In this document: positions 35,038 to 44,196 of the stretch, piece by piece
How the letters are laid out: each line of letters begins with the position of its first letter
Position numbering within the stretch: the stretch's first letter is position 1
Assembly: GCF_014306105.1 (NCBI RefSeq)
Contig: NZ_JACRVF010000003.1
Location: forward strand, 1 to 64,000
DNA from: Pontibacter cellulosilyticus
GTDB lineage: Bacteria; Bacteroidota; Bacteroidia; Cytophagales; Hymenobacteraceae
Direction: 5' to 3'
Length of the DNA stretch: 64,000 nucleotides
Position numbers and translations under genes: made by a program
Notes under the pieces: model-generated
What the model was told of the DNA's origin: nothing
The model's database searches: none
The model's input: the letters and a program-made list of their open reading frames with translations, nothing else

Positions 35038-38028
35038 TTAAGCTAAGTTTCTAATTTTTGTCAGGTAAGTTACGTTTGGCTGAACGTTTAGCTCCTCCAG
35101 TACGTGGAATGCACGCTCACCTTTCTGACGAGCAAGAACTCTTGAAATACGGCTTTCCGGATCCTTCATGTCTCCGAAGATGATTGCTTCAGTTGGGCAT
35201 GACTGCGCACAAGCTGTTACAATTTCACCATCTTTCGGTCTTCTGTTTTCACGTTTCGCCTCTAGTTTACCTAGCTGCACACGCTGAACGCAGAATGAGC
35301 ACTTCTCCATCACACCTCTACCGCGTACAGTTACATCTGGGTTCAACACCATCTTACCAAGATCATTGTTCATTGGCTCGTTAAAGTTGAACTTCTCGTT
35401 GTTTGCATAAGCAAACCAGTTGAAGCGACGTACTTTGTAAGGGCAGTTATTAGCGCAGTAACGTGTACCTACGCAACGGTTGTAAACCATTTGGTTGATA
35501 CCTTCAGAACTGTGCATTGTAGCGGCAACAGGGCAAACTGTTTCGCAAGGAGCGTGGTTACAGTGCTGGCAAAGCATTGGCTGGAAAATAACTGAAGGGT
35601 TTTCAGCAGGATTTTCCATCGTAGCATAATCCTTTTCCTCGTGCTCAACTGCGCTGTAATATCTGTCGATACGCATCCAGTGCATTTCGCGACGGTTAAG
35701 AACTTCCGCCTTACCAACTACAGGTATGTTGTTTTCTACGTTACAGCTAATGGTACAAGAACCGCAACCAATACATGAGTTAAGGTCGATAACCATACCC
35801 CAGTGGTGGTTTTTGTACTCGTAATCATCCCATAGAGAAATTGCAGCTGGCTTTGCAGGGCCTTCGTGCGTAGCAATACGGATGTATTCCGTAACCTCTT
35901 TAGGGTTAGCTTTATAATTTGTCAGCGTATTCTCCTGAACAACCAGACGGTCCATGATAGTATGGTGAGTCTGTGTCTGAGCAATTGGAGAAGTAGCACC
36001 TGTTTTCTTTAAAGAAACCGGGCTGCTATACGCTACTGTATTATCAATTACATTAGCAATTTGGAAAGCATTAGCGCCAAGGCCATTTGCTACCGGACCT
36101 GCTTCCAGACTGCGACCATAACCCATTGCGATAGCTACAGTACCATTAGCCTGTCCAGGTTGTATTAGCGCTGGAAGTTCAAATGTCTGACCTGTTGGCA
36201 GTGTAACTGCAAGTACATCTCCTTGCACCACTTCCATTTCTTTTGCCATTGCGATCGGCATCGCTACGTAGTTACCCCAGGTAGCTTTAGAAATTGGATC
36301 AGGAAGTTCCTGTAACCATGGGTTGTTCGCCTCAGAACCAGAACCTATACCTACTTTCTCGTATAGTACAGCCTCAATGCCGGCTGGTTTTATATTTCTT
36401 ACAGTTGTAGATACCGCAACTGTAGAAGGAGCAACTTTCAGCATGCTTGAGCCATTCTCCAGAACGCCGTCATGCACAGCTTTCTCCCAGAACTTGTTAA
36501 AGTCACCGGTAGCTACTTTTCTCCAGTTATTGCGGATGTACTCGTAGAAGTTTGTGCTGTTACCACTCCACTTCAACAAGCTGTCCTGCATCTGGCGGGT
36601 TGTGAAGATAGGGCTGATTACCGGCTGAGAAATGCTCAGGAAACCTCTCTTCGGCTCGAAATCATTCCAAGACTCCAGGTAGTGGTTATCAGGCGTAACA
36701 AAATCAGCAAGAACAGCTGTTTCGTCTACTCTTTCTGCAAAAGATACTTTAAGCGCTACTTTCTTCAAACCAGCTATTACTTTCTCCGCAAGCGGATGAT
36801 CGTATGCAGGGTTTGAGTTATAAAAGAATATAGCACCTACAGATCCAGCGTTCATCTCATTGATAAGACGAATCATCTGTGCATCATTACCCTGCTTTAC
36901 AAAATATGGAGAAGCAGAATCAATTGTTGTACCTTCAGCACCTAGTGCTCTGTTTATAGAAGCAACCATTGCCTGTACAGCAGGATCGTTTGAGCCTGAT
37001 ACCACCAATGCTTTGCCTCTGTTAGCTTGCAGGTCTCTGATAGCTGCTGCCAAAGCTTTACCGTCACCGATCTTAGCTGAAGTAGAACCGCCACCAGTTA
37101 TTGCGTTATAAATAGCTGTAACTACTGCCGCTTCTTCAGAAGGCTTGATAGGCACTCGAACGTCAGCATTACCACCCGTCATCGAAAGTATTGTTTCGAA
37201 CTGGTAGTGACGAGACATCTCCGGGTTATCGGCGTCAATTTTTCTATTTTGGATGTACTGCTTAGCAAAAGGAACTGGAGCACCCCATGTACCTAAAAAG
37301 TCAGCACCAATGCTTACAATGACGTTAGCTTTGCTGAAATCGTAGCCAGGGAAAACACCACCGTTTGCAGCAAGTAATGCTGATGCAGAGTTTGCATCAT
37401 ATACTACGTGTTCGAAGTTACCGAAACGTGCACCGAACTCATCGATCAACTGCTTGGTAGATGGGCTAATGATAGTTGAAGAAACTATAGCAACCTTACC
37501 GTTTACAGACGCTAAACGAGAAGCAATCTGCTTATCTACTTCTTCCCATTTCGCCTCTTTGCCTTTGATTAGCGGGAAACGAAGACGGTTATTGTCATAA
37601 ACACCTAATACAGAAGCCTGTGCTCTTGAGCTTGTTCCGTAAGGCGTTACAGATGAAGAAGGGTTTGGCTCAATTTTAATCGGTCTACCCTCACGCGTTT
37701 TAACAAGAATGCTATTATAGTCACCGTTCAGGTAGTAGGTAGAAGCATACCAGTTAGCTACACCTGGCTCTACATCTACCGGTTTGTTTAAGTAAGGTAT
37801 AGCTTTTCTTACCGGGGCCTCGCACGAAGCCAAAGATACTGCAGCCATACTAAAGCCAAGAAGCTTTAAGAAGTCACGGCGCTGCGTTTTGCCGTTCGAA
37901 GTCGAACCTTCACCTTTCGCTTCGTCTAGTGGCAGGAATTCTGGAAACTCGTTATGAGCATGTTTAGCGAACTCAGGAGTGTTATTTAACTCCTCAATTC
38001 CTTTCCAGTATTTTATTCTGTCTTGCAT
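35038..38028 (-). CDS. actB: Alternative complex III iron-sulfur subunit ActB
   Basis: This 996-residue periplasmic subunit fuses a molybdopterin-oxidoreductase-like domain, which lacks a recognisable cofactor role, to a C-terminal ferredoxin-like domain. A twin-arginine signal (TQRRDFLKLLG, Arg50-Arg51) is followed by a lipobox-like SLASC (Cys69), so it may be a Tat-exported lipoprotein. Cluster motifs are CIGCGSCTISC, CQHCNHAPCETVC, CVGTRYCANNC (one Cys replaced by Thr, typical of a [3Fe-4S] site) and CSFCVQRV with CAQSC. This agrees with three [4Fe-4S] and one [3Fe-4S] clusters in characterised ActB. It passes electrons from quinol to the heme subunits. Confidence 0.95.
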   Translation of the reverse strand: MQDRIKYWKGIEELNNTPEFAKHAHNEFPEFLPLDEAKGEGSTSNGKTQRRDFLKLLGFSMAAVSLASCEAPVRKAIPYLNKPVDVEPGVANWYASTYYLNGDYNSILVKTREGRPIKIEPNPSSSVTPYGTSSRAQASVLGVYDNNRLRFPLIKGKEAKWEEVDKQIASRLASVNGKVAIVSSTIISPSTKQLIDEFGARFGNFEHVVYDANSASALLAANGGVFPGYDFSKANVIVSIGADFLGTWGAPVPFAKQYIQNRKIDADNPEMSRHYQFETILSMTGGNADVRVPIKPSEEAAVVTAIYNAITGGGSTSAKIGDGKALAAAIRDLQANRGKALVVSGSNDPAVQAMVASINRALGAEGTTIDSASPYFVKQGNDAQMIRLINEMNAGSVGAIFFYNSNPAYDHPLAEKVIAGLKKVALKVSFAERVDETAVLADFVTPDNHYLESWNDFEPKRGFLSISQPVISPIFTTRQMQDSLLKWSGNSTNFYEYIRNNWRKVATGDFNKFWEKAVHDGVLENGSSMLKVAPSTVAVSTTVRNIKPAGIEAVLYEKVGIGSGSEANNPWLQELPDPISKATWGNYVAMPIAMAKEMEVVQGDVLAVTLPTGQTFELPALIQPGQANGTVAIAMGYGRSLEAGPVANGLGANAFQIANVIDNTVAYSSPVSLKKTGATSPIAQTQTHHTIMDRLVVQENTLTNYKANPKEVTEYIRIATHEGPAKPAAISLWDDYEYKNHHWGMVIDLNSCIGCGSCTISCNVENNIPVVGKAEVLNRREMHWMRIDRYYSAVEHEEKDYATMENPAENPSVIFQPMLCQHCNHAPCETVCPVAATMHSSEGINQMVYNRCVGTRYCANNCPYKVRRFNWFAYANNEKFNFNEPMNNDLGKMVLNPDVTVRGRGVMEKCSFCVQRVQLGKLEAKRENRRPKDGEIVTACAQSCPTEAIIFGDMKDPESRISRVLARQKGERAFHVLEELNVQPNVTYLTKIRNLA

Positions 38029-38070
38029 ATTATATCTAGAAAACTCGAATACTAATTGAAATGATATTGA

Positions 38071-39402
38071 TTAATAGTGGCACTTAGAACACTCTGTACC
38101 ACCATTCGACGACACCGTAAATGCGCCAGCAGAAGAAGCTTCGTGCAGCTCTACAAGCTTATCGTAGTACTCGTTGCCTTCTGTGTTAAGCGGAGTTTCG
38201 CGGTGGCAGTCGATACACCAGCCCATTGTTAATGGAGAATACTGGTAAACAACATCCATTTCCTCAATTGGTCCGTGGCAGGTCTGGCACTCTACACCAC
38301 CAACTTGTGTATGCTGTGAGTGGTTAAAGTATGCCAGGTCAGGCAGGTTGTGAATGCGCACCCACTCGATTGGCCTGTTACGCTCAATTGCCTTGTAAAT
38401 TTTCTGAATCTCAGGAGACTCTGTTTTGATTTGGCTGTGGCAGTTCATACAAATATTCGCTGAAGGAATACTTGCACTCTTGCTTTCATATACTGTAGTG
38501 TGGCAGTAGTTACAGTTGATTTGGTGCTCACCTGCGTGCAGTTTATGCGAGAAAGCAATAGGCTGCTTTGGCTGGTACCCTTCCTGAATACCGATACCCA
38601 TAACTTTATCTATAGTGAGATCCAGAAGTACCACCACAAAGATCAACACAACAAGTGTGCGAACAGCATTTGACTTGTAGATCTTAGAGAAGTCGAAACG
38701 CTGGTTTACGATTTCATTATCGTACTCATCCAGCGTACGTGTCTTGTTTAGGTAGTTCTTTAAAAGAGATGTGATCAGTAAAAGTGTCACCACTAGAACG
38801 ATCAACACAACGATAAGCACCACAAGCACAATGTCAAGATAGCCTCCTACTGCTCCAATCGCATCAGTTCCAACGTTCTCACCTGCAACCGCATCCTCAG
38901 GACCAGCTACCGGAGCAGAAACAACGCCTTTACCTGATTTGATATAGGCAAGAATAGACTTTACCTCATCATCGCTAAGAGCAAAAGAAGGCATTGCCTG
39001 CTTATTGTACTCGTTGTAGATAGCAACCGCATCTTTATCGCCTGCCTGAATAAGTGCCTGAGAGTTTTTAATCCACTTGATCAACCAAGCTTCATTTCTT
39101 CTCTCTGTTACACCTTGCAGACCAGGGCCTACAATAACATCAGAACCAGCTGAGTGACAAACAACGCAATTGTTTTTGAACAGGGCTTCTCCAGCATCAA
39201 TCACGGCAGGATCACCTGCTGGTGTTGCACTAGTAGTTGCACCTTCTGTAGCACCGGGCACTACTCCTTTTGCTGCCACGTCAGCCTGCTCAGCAGCTTG
39301 CTCTTGGGCAAAAGCGCCAAAAGAAACTACCAACGCAAACAAGAAGGCAAAAAAGACTTTGGATTTAGTTTTAATTATACAGCTAATCATAGCCAAGATC
39401 AC
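38071..39402 (-). CDS. actA: Alternative complex III multiheme cytochrome c subunit ActA
   Basis: This 443-residue exported cytochrome has a signal peptide (to about residue 32), a monoheme domain with CVVCH at 79-83, two transmembrane segments (about 185-215 and 245-265), and a five-heme domain with CNYCH, CMNCH, CQTCH, CIDCH and CSKCH. That gives six CxxCH sites, one more than the pentaheme core known for ActA. The extra N-terminal heme domain may shuttle electrons to the oxidase, which is inference. It is the first gene of the respiratory operon and sits about 40 bp after a consensus promoter. An alternative ATG is four codons downstream (39390). Confidence 0.93.
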   Translation of the reverse strand: MILAMISCIIKTKSKVFFAFLFALVVSFGAFAQEQAAEQADVAAKGVVPGATEGATTSATPAGDPAVIDAGEALFKNNCVVCHSAGSDVIVGPGLQGVTERRNEAWLIKWIKNSQALIQAGDKDAVAIYNEYNKQAMPSFALSDDEVKSILAYIKSGKGVVSAPVAGPEDAVAGENVGTDAIGAVGGYLDIVLVVLIVVLIVLVVTLLLITSLLKNYLNKTRTLDEYDNEIVNQRFDFSKIYKSNAVRTLVVLIFVVVLLDLTIDKVMGIGIQEGYQPKQPIAFSHKLHAGEHQINCNYCHTTVYESKSASIPSANICMNCHSQIKTESPEIQKIYKAIERNRPIEWVRIHNLPDLAYFNHSQHTQVGGVECQTCHGPIEEMDVVYQYSPLTMGWCIDCHRETPLNTEGNEYYDKLVELHEASSAGAFTVSSNGGTECSKCHY

Positions 39403-39443
39403 TTGTGTGTGTTTAGTATAATGGTGAATTTACTTTACGGGCA

Positions 39444-39473
39444 CAAATCTACTATGCGAATTCCATTAATCAA
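39444..39473 (-). promoter_or_regulatory. Promoter of the act-cta respiratory operon
   Basis: On the minus strand TTG at 39473-39471 lies exactly 19 bp before TAGATTTG at 39451-39444. Transcription would begin near 39437, giving a leader of about 35 nt before actA. It is the only consensus promoter I found in this operon, although I did not check every internal spacer. Confidence 0.8.
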
Positions 39474-39846
39474 ATAGAATAAGTGTATTTTTGGACTGTT
39501 GTACACCCCATACCCCGCAATCTGCCAAAACCTTGTCCATTTAATTGCAAAGGCCTTTTATTTAGAATTATTTTAAATAGAATTGACTTTGCAAAATTGC
39601 ACTAAAGACTTCGCTTTACCATACTTTTAGGGTATTTGCCAGCCACAGTTTTACACATCCTGTTAGCCCAGAATCGGTCATTCTTACAACCAAACAATTC
39701 ATAGGATTGTTTGACTATTTTTTAGTTTAGCTTGGGGCCACACTCCTTATAATATATAGGTGTAGGATTATACTTTGTCTTCATCTTATTATTGTAGCAG
39801 CTCTACCCGCAGTTACCCCACATTAACTTTTAATGAGGACTTTCAT
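39474..39846. other. AT-rich intergenic spacer between actA and rpsF
   Basis: This spacer separates the divergent respiratory and ribosomal-protein operons. I see no gene or RNA in it. An imperfect inverted pair (TATTTAG/TTAAATA, about 39558-39578) could be an operator, but this is weak. Confidence 0.5.
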
Positions 39847-39877
39847 TTGCTATTCAAATTCTTTCCTTCTATATTTG
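39847..39877 (+). promoter_or_regulatory. Promoter of rpsF-rpsR-rplI
   Basis: TTG at 39847-39849, a 20-bp spacer, then TATATTTG at 39870-39877. It lies 33 bp before the rpsF start. Confidence 0.75.
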
Positions 39878-39910
39878 CAGCCTTAAATTCAAAATTATAT
39901 ATCGAACCGA

Positions 39911-40279
39911 ATGGAATTGAGAAATTACGAAACTGTCTTCATTCTGACGCCGTTGTTGAACGACGTTCAGATGCAAGAAACGGTCGAGAAGTTCAGACAG
40001 GTGCTTAAGGAAAATGGCGCCGACATTATCCACGAAGAAAACTGGGGTCTTCGCAAACTGGCTTATCCAATCCAGAAGAAGTCTACAGGTTTCTACCACC
40101 TGATCGAGTTCAAAGCAACTCCGAGCATTGTGGACGCACTTGAGCTGACTTACCGCCGTGACGAAAAAGTTGTTCGTTTCTTGACTACTGTACTTGACAA
40201 GCACGCAGTTGCTTACAACGAGCGCAGAAGAAACGGAGAGTTCAAATCACAAGCTAAAAAAGAGGAGGTTAAAGGGTAA
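39911..40279 (+). CDS. rpsF: 30S ribosomal protein bS6
   Basis: This 122-residue small-subunit protein heterodimerises with bS18 on the 16S platform. The N-terminus ([18 protein letters not shown]) and [20 protein letters not shown] are family blocks. Its C-terminal tail ([19 protein letters not shown]) is basic. The stop overlaps the rpsR start by 1 bp (TAATG), giving coupled synthesis of the two partners. Confidence 0.97.
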   Translation: MELRNYETVFILTPLLNDVQMQETVEKFRQVLKENGADIIHEENWGLRKLAYPIQKKSTGFYHLIEFKATPSIVDALELTYRRDEKVVRFLTTVLDKHAVAYNERRRNGEFKSQAKKEEVKG

Positions 40280-40530
40280 TGAGCTTAGTTAACGAAAGAG
40301 TACACAAACAAGAAAACCGTCAGAAATACTGCCGTTTCAAGAAGAGCGGAATTAAGTATATCGACTACAAAGACGGTAACTTCCTGCTTAAGTTTGTAAA
40401 CGAGCAGGGTAAGATTCTTCCAAGAAGACTTACAGGTACTAGCCTGAAATTCCAGCGCAAAGTATCTCAGGCGGTTGCCAGAGCAAGACACCTTGCTATT
40501 TTACCTTATGTAACAGATTCTTTAAAATAA
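40279..40530 (+). CDS. rpsR: 30S ribosomal protein bS18
   Basis: This 83-residue partner of bS6 carries the basic core [17 protein letters not shown] and [21 protein letters not shown], the bS18 signature. A single Cys replaces the zinc-binding set of some homologues. It is translationally coupled to rpsF and lies 12 bp upstream of rplI. Confidence 0.97.
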   Translation: MSLVNERVHKQENRQKYCRFKKSGIKYIDYKDGNFLLKFVNEQGKILPRRLTGTSLKFQRKVSQAVARARHLAILPYVTDSLK

Positions 40531-40542
40531 GGAGGGCAAACG

Positions 40543-40986
40543 ATGGAAGTAATACTTAAAGATGACGTTAAAGGCCTAGGCTACAAAAACGATACAGTAA
40601 CAGTTAAGCCAGGATATGGCCGTAACTACCTTATCCCACAGGGTTTAGCGGTTATCGCTAGCACATCTAACAAGAAGGTTGTTGCTGAGAACATCCGTCA
40701 GGCTGCTCACAAAGCTGAGAAAATCCAGAACGACGCACAGGAGCTGGCTAACAGTATCGGTGACCTAACTCTTGAGATTCCTGCTAAAGTTGGTGAGTCT
40801 GGCAAGATATTCGGTTCTGTTACAACACTTCAGGTTTCTGATGCCCTTAAGGCAAAAGGGTTTGATGTAGACCGTAAGCGTATTTCTTTTGATCAGGATG
40901 TGAAGTCTGCAGGTGAATATACTGCAACGCTTAACCTGCACAAAGAAGTGAAGCACCAGGTTAAATTTAACGTGGTTGCTGAATAA
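40543..40986 (+). CDS. rplI: 50S ribosomal protein bL9
   Basis: This 147-residue protein has an N-terminal 23S-binding domain (MEVILKDDVKGLGYKND with GYGRNYLIP), a long connecting helix and a C-terminal domain (GKIFGSVTTLQVSDALKAKG). The GGAGGG-like purine run just upstream is a good ribosome-binding site (unusual for this phylum). It ends the operon before a strong terminator. Confidence 0.97.
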   Translation: MEVILKDDVKGLGYKNDTVTVKPGYGRNYLIPQGLAVIASTSNKKVVAENIRQAAHKAEKIQNDAQELANSIGDLTLEIPAKVGESGKIFGSVTTLQVSDALKAKGFDVDRKRISFDQDVKSAGEYTATLNLHKEVKHQVKFNVVAE

Positions 40987-41008
40987 GCAGATTAAAAAGA
41001 CTACTACC

Positions 41009-41044
41009 AAAGCGTTCTGCCCTACAGGCAGAACGCTTTTTTTT
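41009..41044 (+). terminator. Terminator of rpsF operon
   Basis: AAAGCGTTCTGCC and GGCAGAACGCTTT form a 13-bp stem with a 5-nt loop and an 8-T tail. The same stem sequence recurs at 42949-42980. Confidence 0.95.
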
Positions 41045-41360
41045 GCCTTCACTCTAAGATCCTTTCCTTTAATAGCCTCAGTTATTTTCAGATTGATCGA
41101 AGTTGTTTATAGTTTGATCTCTTACCAATTAGCCCATTATATTTCCTTTTAAAGTTAGGGCATACACTCTCCCACCGTTAGTTCATTTATTCTCCAAGTA
41201 AATTACCCCTAATCCTTTTTGAGTATTTTTATATTTTATTCAAATATAGTTATAGTCACATGAAACTTTAACTCATTTCGCTAAGTAATTGTCTACTCAA
41301 TGTCCCAACAACATTAGATATAGTAAATTAAAAACCAAATAAATACAATACAGTTACTTT
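41045..41360. other. AT-rich spacer before the T9SS/collagen cassette
   Basis: This stretch of 316 bp is markedly more AT-rich than the ribosomal genes to its left. No gene, RNA or consensus promoter on the plus strand was seen. A minus-strand TATATTTG box lies near 41248-41241, without a properly spaced TTG. Confidence 0.5.
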
Positions 41361-41849
41361 ATGATAAAATTGATTTGTACTACTGTATTCATTTCTCTTG
41401 CTACTTGGGGAAATACAGTGCTCGCGCAAAGTTCGCCTGTTACTTCTGGTGGCACAGCAAGTGATGATGATAAAGCTATTACTATTAGCTACTCATATGG
41501 TCAGATATTTTATACTATAAACAGTAATGATGAATTAACAATTACTACGGGTATACAGCAACCACAAATAATTATTATATCAAAAGGCAGGAAAGACAAA
41601 GGAAGCACTATTACTGCTTACCCAAATCCATCAACAGATTTTTTTGTGCTCCACATAGATAGTGATTCCTATGAAGATATAAGCTATGCTATTTATAGCT
41701 CACAAGGCAGTCTTATAGTAAGGCGTACACCTTTAGTTGCTTCAAAAGTAACCATCTCAACAGACGAATTACAGCGAGGAAACTATTATTTAAAAGTTTT
41801 CAATAAAGATGAGCATATCAAGACCCTAAAAATTGTAAACGAAAAATAA
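41361..41849 (+). CDS. Small secreted protein with T9SS type A sorting domain
   Basis: This 162-residue protein has a signal peptide (to about residue 22, ...VLAQ), a short middle region (YSYGQIFYTINSNDELTITTGIQQPQ), and a C-terminal sorting domain recognised by AYPNPSTDFFVL and ELQRGNYYLKVF...LKIVNEK. The sorting domain should direct it through the type IX system to the cell surface. It has no enzymatic passenger. The next gene, 3 bp downstream, encodes a collagen-like protein, so they form an operon. Base composition is AT-rich, hinting at recent acquisition. Confidence 0.82.
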   Translation: MIKLICTTVFISLATWGNTVLAQSSPVTSGGTASDDDKAITISYSYGQIFYTINSNDELTITTGIQQPQIIIISKGRKDKGSTITAYPNPSTDFFVLHIDSDSYEDISYAIYSSQGSLIVRRTPLVASKVTISTDELQRGNYYLKVFNKDEHIKTLKIVNEK

Positions 41850-41852
41850 TAT

Positions 41853-42911
41853 ATGAAAAAACTCTTTACACTCTTTTCAGCGATTCTGCTCGCTGTGAGC
41901 GTCTATGCTCAGGTTCCTCAGATGTTGAGTTATCAAGCTATAATTAGAAATTCAGACAATGCATTAATTAGTAATTCTTCAGTAAATATGCGAATAAGTG
42001 TATTACAAGGATCATCGAACGGTGTAGTTGTTTACGAAGAAACTCAAAATACAAATACAGATGCTAATGGTTTGATCTCAATAGAAATAGGCAAAGGTAT
42101 AACCACAAAGGGAGAGTTTGCAGCTATCGACTGGAAAACAGGCCCTTATTTTATAAGAACAGAAACTACTTTAACGAAAGGTAAAACTTATACAATTGTA
42201 GGAACAAGTCAGCTTATGAGCGTTCCGTACGCTTTGTATGCAGAAAGTAGTGGAACTCCAGGACCGGCGGGACCGGCGGGTGAAACAGGAGCCACAGGAC
42301 CGGCAGGACCAGCGGGACCAGCGGGTGAAACAGGAGCCACAGGACCAGCGGGACCGGCGGGTGAAACAGGAGCCACAGGACCGGCAGGACCGGCGGGACC
42401 AGCGGGACCAGCGGGTGAAACAGGAGCCACAGGACCGGCAGGACCAGAAGGGCCGGCGGGATCTACTAAAATAGCTTTTCTAAGAGATGAGCGCCCGTCT
42501 GGAGTACATGGAGGATCATGCGTTGGCTACGTATGGAACACTCGTGTTCTAAACACCTTAGGTGGTGAGACAAGTTTTATATCACTAGCCAACAATAGGT
42601 TTACGCTACAGCCTGGTCGTTATTTTATTGAAGTTACTGCACCCACTTATGCTGCATCTTTGTCACAAGCTAAAATAAAAGCTATCGAAACGAATATGGA
42701 TGTAATGTACGGGAGTACCACCTTATCAAATCCTACATCACCAAGTATAGCAATTTCTATTATTCAAGGTGAAATAATAATTAATACCCCTACAACATTT
42801 GAAATTCAGCAAAGATGTGGAGCCGAAAGACTAAATATTGGCCTTGGTGTCGCATCAAGTTTTGGAACAGGAGAAACATATACACAGGCAAAAGTAACTA
42901 AAATTGAATAA
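41853..42911 (+). CDS. Collagen-like (Gly-X-Y) repeat surface protein
   Basis: This 352-residue exported protein has a signal peptide (to residue 20, VYAQ). A domain at about 21-130 ([18 protein letters not shown]...VPYALYAE) is common in Bacteroidota fibre-like proteins. Residues 134-202 are 23 uninterrupted G-x-y triplets, mostly GPA with four GET-GAT pairs. A C-terminal domain of about 150 residues may be a trimerising head ([18 protein letters not shown] resembles the C1q/TNF-like jelly roll). The triplet tract should form a trimeric collagen helix. The tract is GC-rich and internally repetitive, whereas the rest of the gene is AT-rich. No T9SS domain is present, so the upstream partner may supply surface sorting. 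Confidence 0.85.
   Translation: MKKLFTLFSAILLAVSVYAQVPQMLSYQAIIRNSDNALISNSSVNMRISVLQGSSNGVVVYEETQNTNTDANGLISIEIGKGITTKGEFAAIDWKTGPYFIRTETTLTKGKTYTIVGTSQLMSVPYALYAESSGTPGPAGPAGETGATGPAGPAGPAGETGATGPAGPAGETGATGPAGPAGPAGPAGETGATGPAGPEGPAGSTKIAFLRDERPSGVHGGSCVGYVWNTRVLNTLGGETSFISLANNRFTLQPGRYFIEVTAPTYAASLSQAKIKAIETNMDVMYGSTTLSNPTSPSIAISIIQGEIIINTPTTFEIQQRCGAERLNIGLGVASSFGTGETYTQAKVTKIE
42256..42464 (+). repeat. Collagen-coding minisatellite
   Basis: Near-identical copies of a GC-rich module built from GGTGAAACAGGAGCCACAGG and GGACCGGCG-type units encode the G-x-y tract. The module occurs four times with variable numbers of GPA codon triplets between, the sign of slippage or unequal recombination. 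Confidence 0.9.
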
Positions 42912-42948
42912 GTTATAGTTAAATAAATAATAGTTCTAATATTAGAAA

Positions 42949-42980
42949 AAAGCGTTCTGCCTGTAGGCAGAACGCTTTTT
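42949..42980 (+). terminator. Terminator of the T9SS/collagen cassette
   Basis: AAAGCGTTCTGCC pairs with GGCAGAACGCTTT around a 4-nt loop, followed by a T run. The stem is identical to the rplI terminator at 41009-41044. Confidence 0.95.
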
Positions 42981-43115
42981 TTTGTACCTTAGGTACTGAT
43001 TCCTGTAGCCCAAAGTATACTTATTGGGGACTGAAGCTACACGAACCATCAACTGGAAGTATATGTTTTCAGACAGGGCTTCACATTAATACTCAGCCAT
43101 ACTTATACTTGCATT

Positions 43116-44099
43116 ATGTTTCGCACAGAAGTAGTTGTACCCAAATCCGGACTTGACCTGGCCTTAGAGGATAAGGTAGTAACTATTGGTTCCTGCTTTG
43201 CAGAAGTGATCGGGAGCAAACTACAGCAAAACAAAGTAGATGTGCTGGTTAACCCCTTTGGCACCATTTTTAACCCGGTTTCGGTGTGCAGGCTCTTAAA
43301 TGCGGCACTTGGCAGAGAGTATGATTTTGAGCAACACCTGGTGCACCACAACAAGATCTGGCATGCGTATGACCTGCACTCCTCTGTCTCCTCCCCTGAC
43401 AAAGACCAACTCCTTTCGCAGATTCATGAGCGCCTGCAGACTACAAAACAACACCTGCAGCAGTCATCACTCCTGATTATTACCCTCGGCACGGCAGTAG
43501 CATATGAGTTGGTGCAAACAAGCGAGGTGGTGGCCAATTGCCATAAATTACCAGCTAAGAACTTTAACCGCGTGCTTCTTAACCTCGAAGAGACCAAAGT
43601 ATACTTTGAGGAAACACTGGCATTGCTTAAAAGTATAAACCCAGGGCTAAAAGTGCTGTTAACGGTAAGCCCGGTGCGCCATGTAAAAGAAACCCTGCAA
43701 ATGAACAGCGTGAGCAAATCCGAGCTGCGCCTGCTCTGCCATTACCTACAGGAGAACAACCCGGATGTACTGTACTTTCCTGCCTACGAGGTTATGATGG
43801 ATGATCTGCGCGACTACCGTTACTATAAAGATGATATGCTGCACCCAACTTCGCTGGCTGAGAATTATATCTGGGAGAAATTTGTGAAGGCATATTATAA
43901 TGAGTCATTCCAGCAGTTTACTGTGGAGTGGGAAAAGATTGCGCGCGCGCTTTCCCATAAGCCATTTTACCCGGAGTCGGAGGCACATCAGGCTTTTTTG
44001 AAGAGCACAGCCACGCAGCTGCAGCACATCGCAGACAAGTATAAAATTGATGTTGCCGCAGAGCAACACGCCCTGCATCAGCAAACTTTGACACGCTAG
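43116..44099 (+). CDS. GSCFA domain protein
   Basis: This 327-residue protein is named for its GSCFA motif, seen here in VVTIGSCFAEVIGSKL near the N-terminus. The family has an SGNH-hydrolase-like fold. The conserved NPFGTIFNP block and a C-terminal DDMLHPTSLAENYIWEKF (Asp/His pair) complete a likely Ser-Asp-His triad, with Ser in GSCF. Substrates are unknown, with esterase or acyltransferase activity inferred. It follows the cassette terminator and precedes the DUF255 gene on the same strand. Confidence 0.88.
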   Translation: MFRTEVVVPKSGLDLALEDKVVTIGSCFAEVIGSKLQQNKVDVLVNPFGTIFNPVSVCRLLNAALGREYDFEQHLVHHNKIWHAYDLHSSVSSPDKDQLLSQIHERLQTTKQHLQQSSLLIITLGTAVAYELVQTSEVVANCHKLPAKNFNRVLLNLEETKVYFEETLALLKSINPGLKVLLTVSPVRHVKETLQMNSVSKSELRLLCHYLQENNPDVLYFPAYEVMMDDLRDYRYYKDDMLHPTSLAENYIWEKFVKAYYNESFQQFTVEWEKIARALSHKPFYPESEAHQAFLKSTATQLQHIADKYKIDVAAEQHALHQQTLTR

Positions 44100-44196
44100 A
44101 AGCCATACTTATACCTTTTACTGCCTTTCTGGCTAATACTTTTGCTCTTACTGCCCGTAACTAATAATAGCCCTGTTCAGGTTAAATGGTACGTGT

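Noticed and set aside
42209..42474. Pro/Gly-rich and Arg/Gln-rich open frames over the collagen tract
   Set aside because: They are by-products of the GC-rich nine-base repeat read in other frames. Only the frame with signal peptide and flanking domains is credible.
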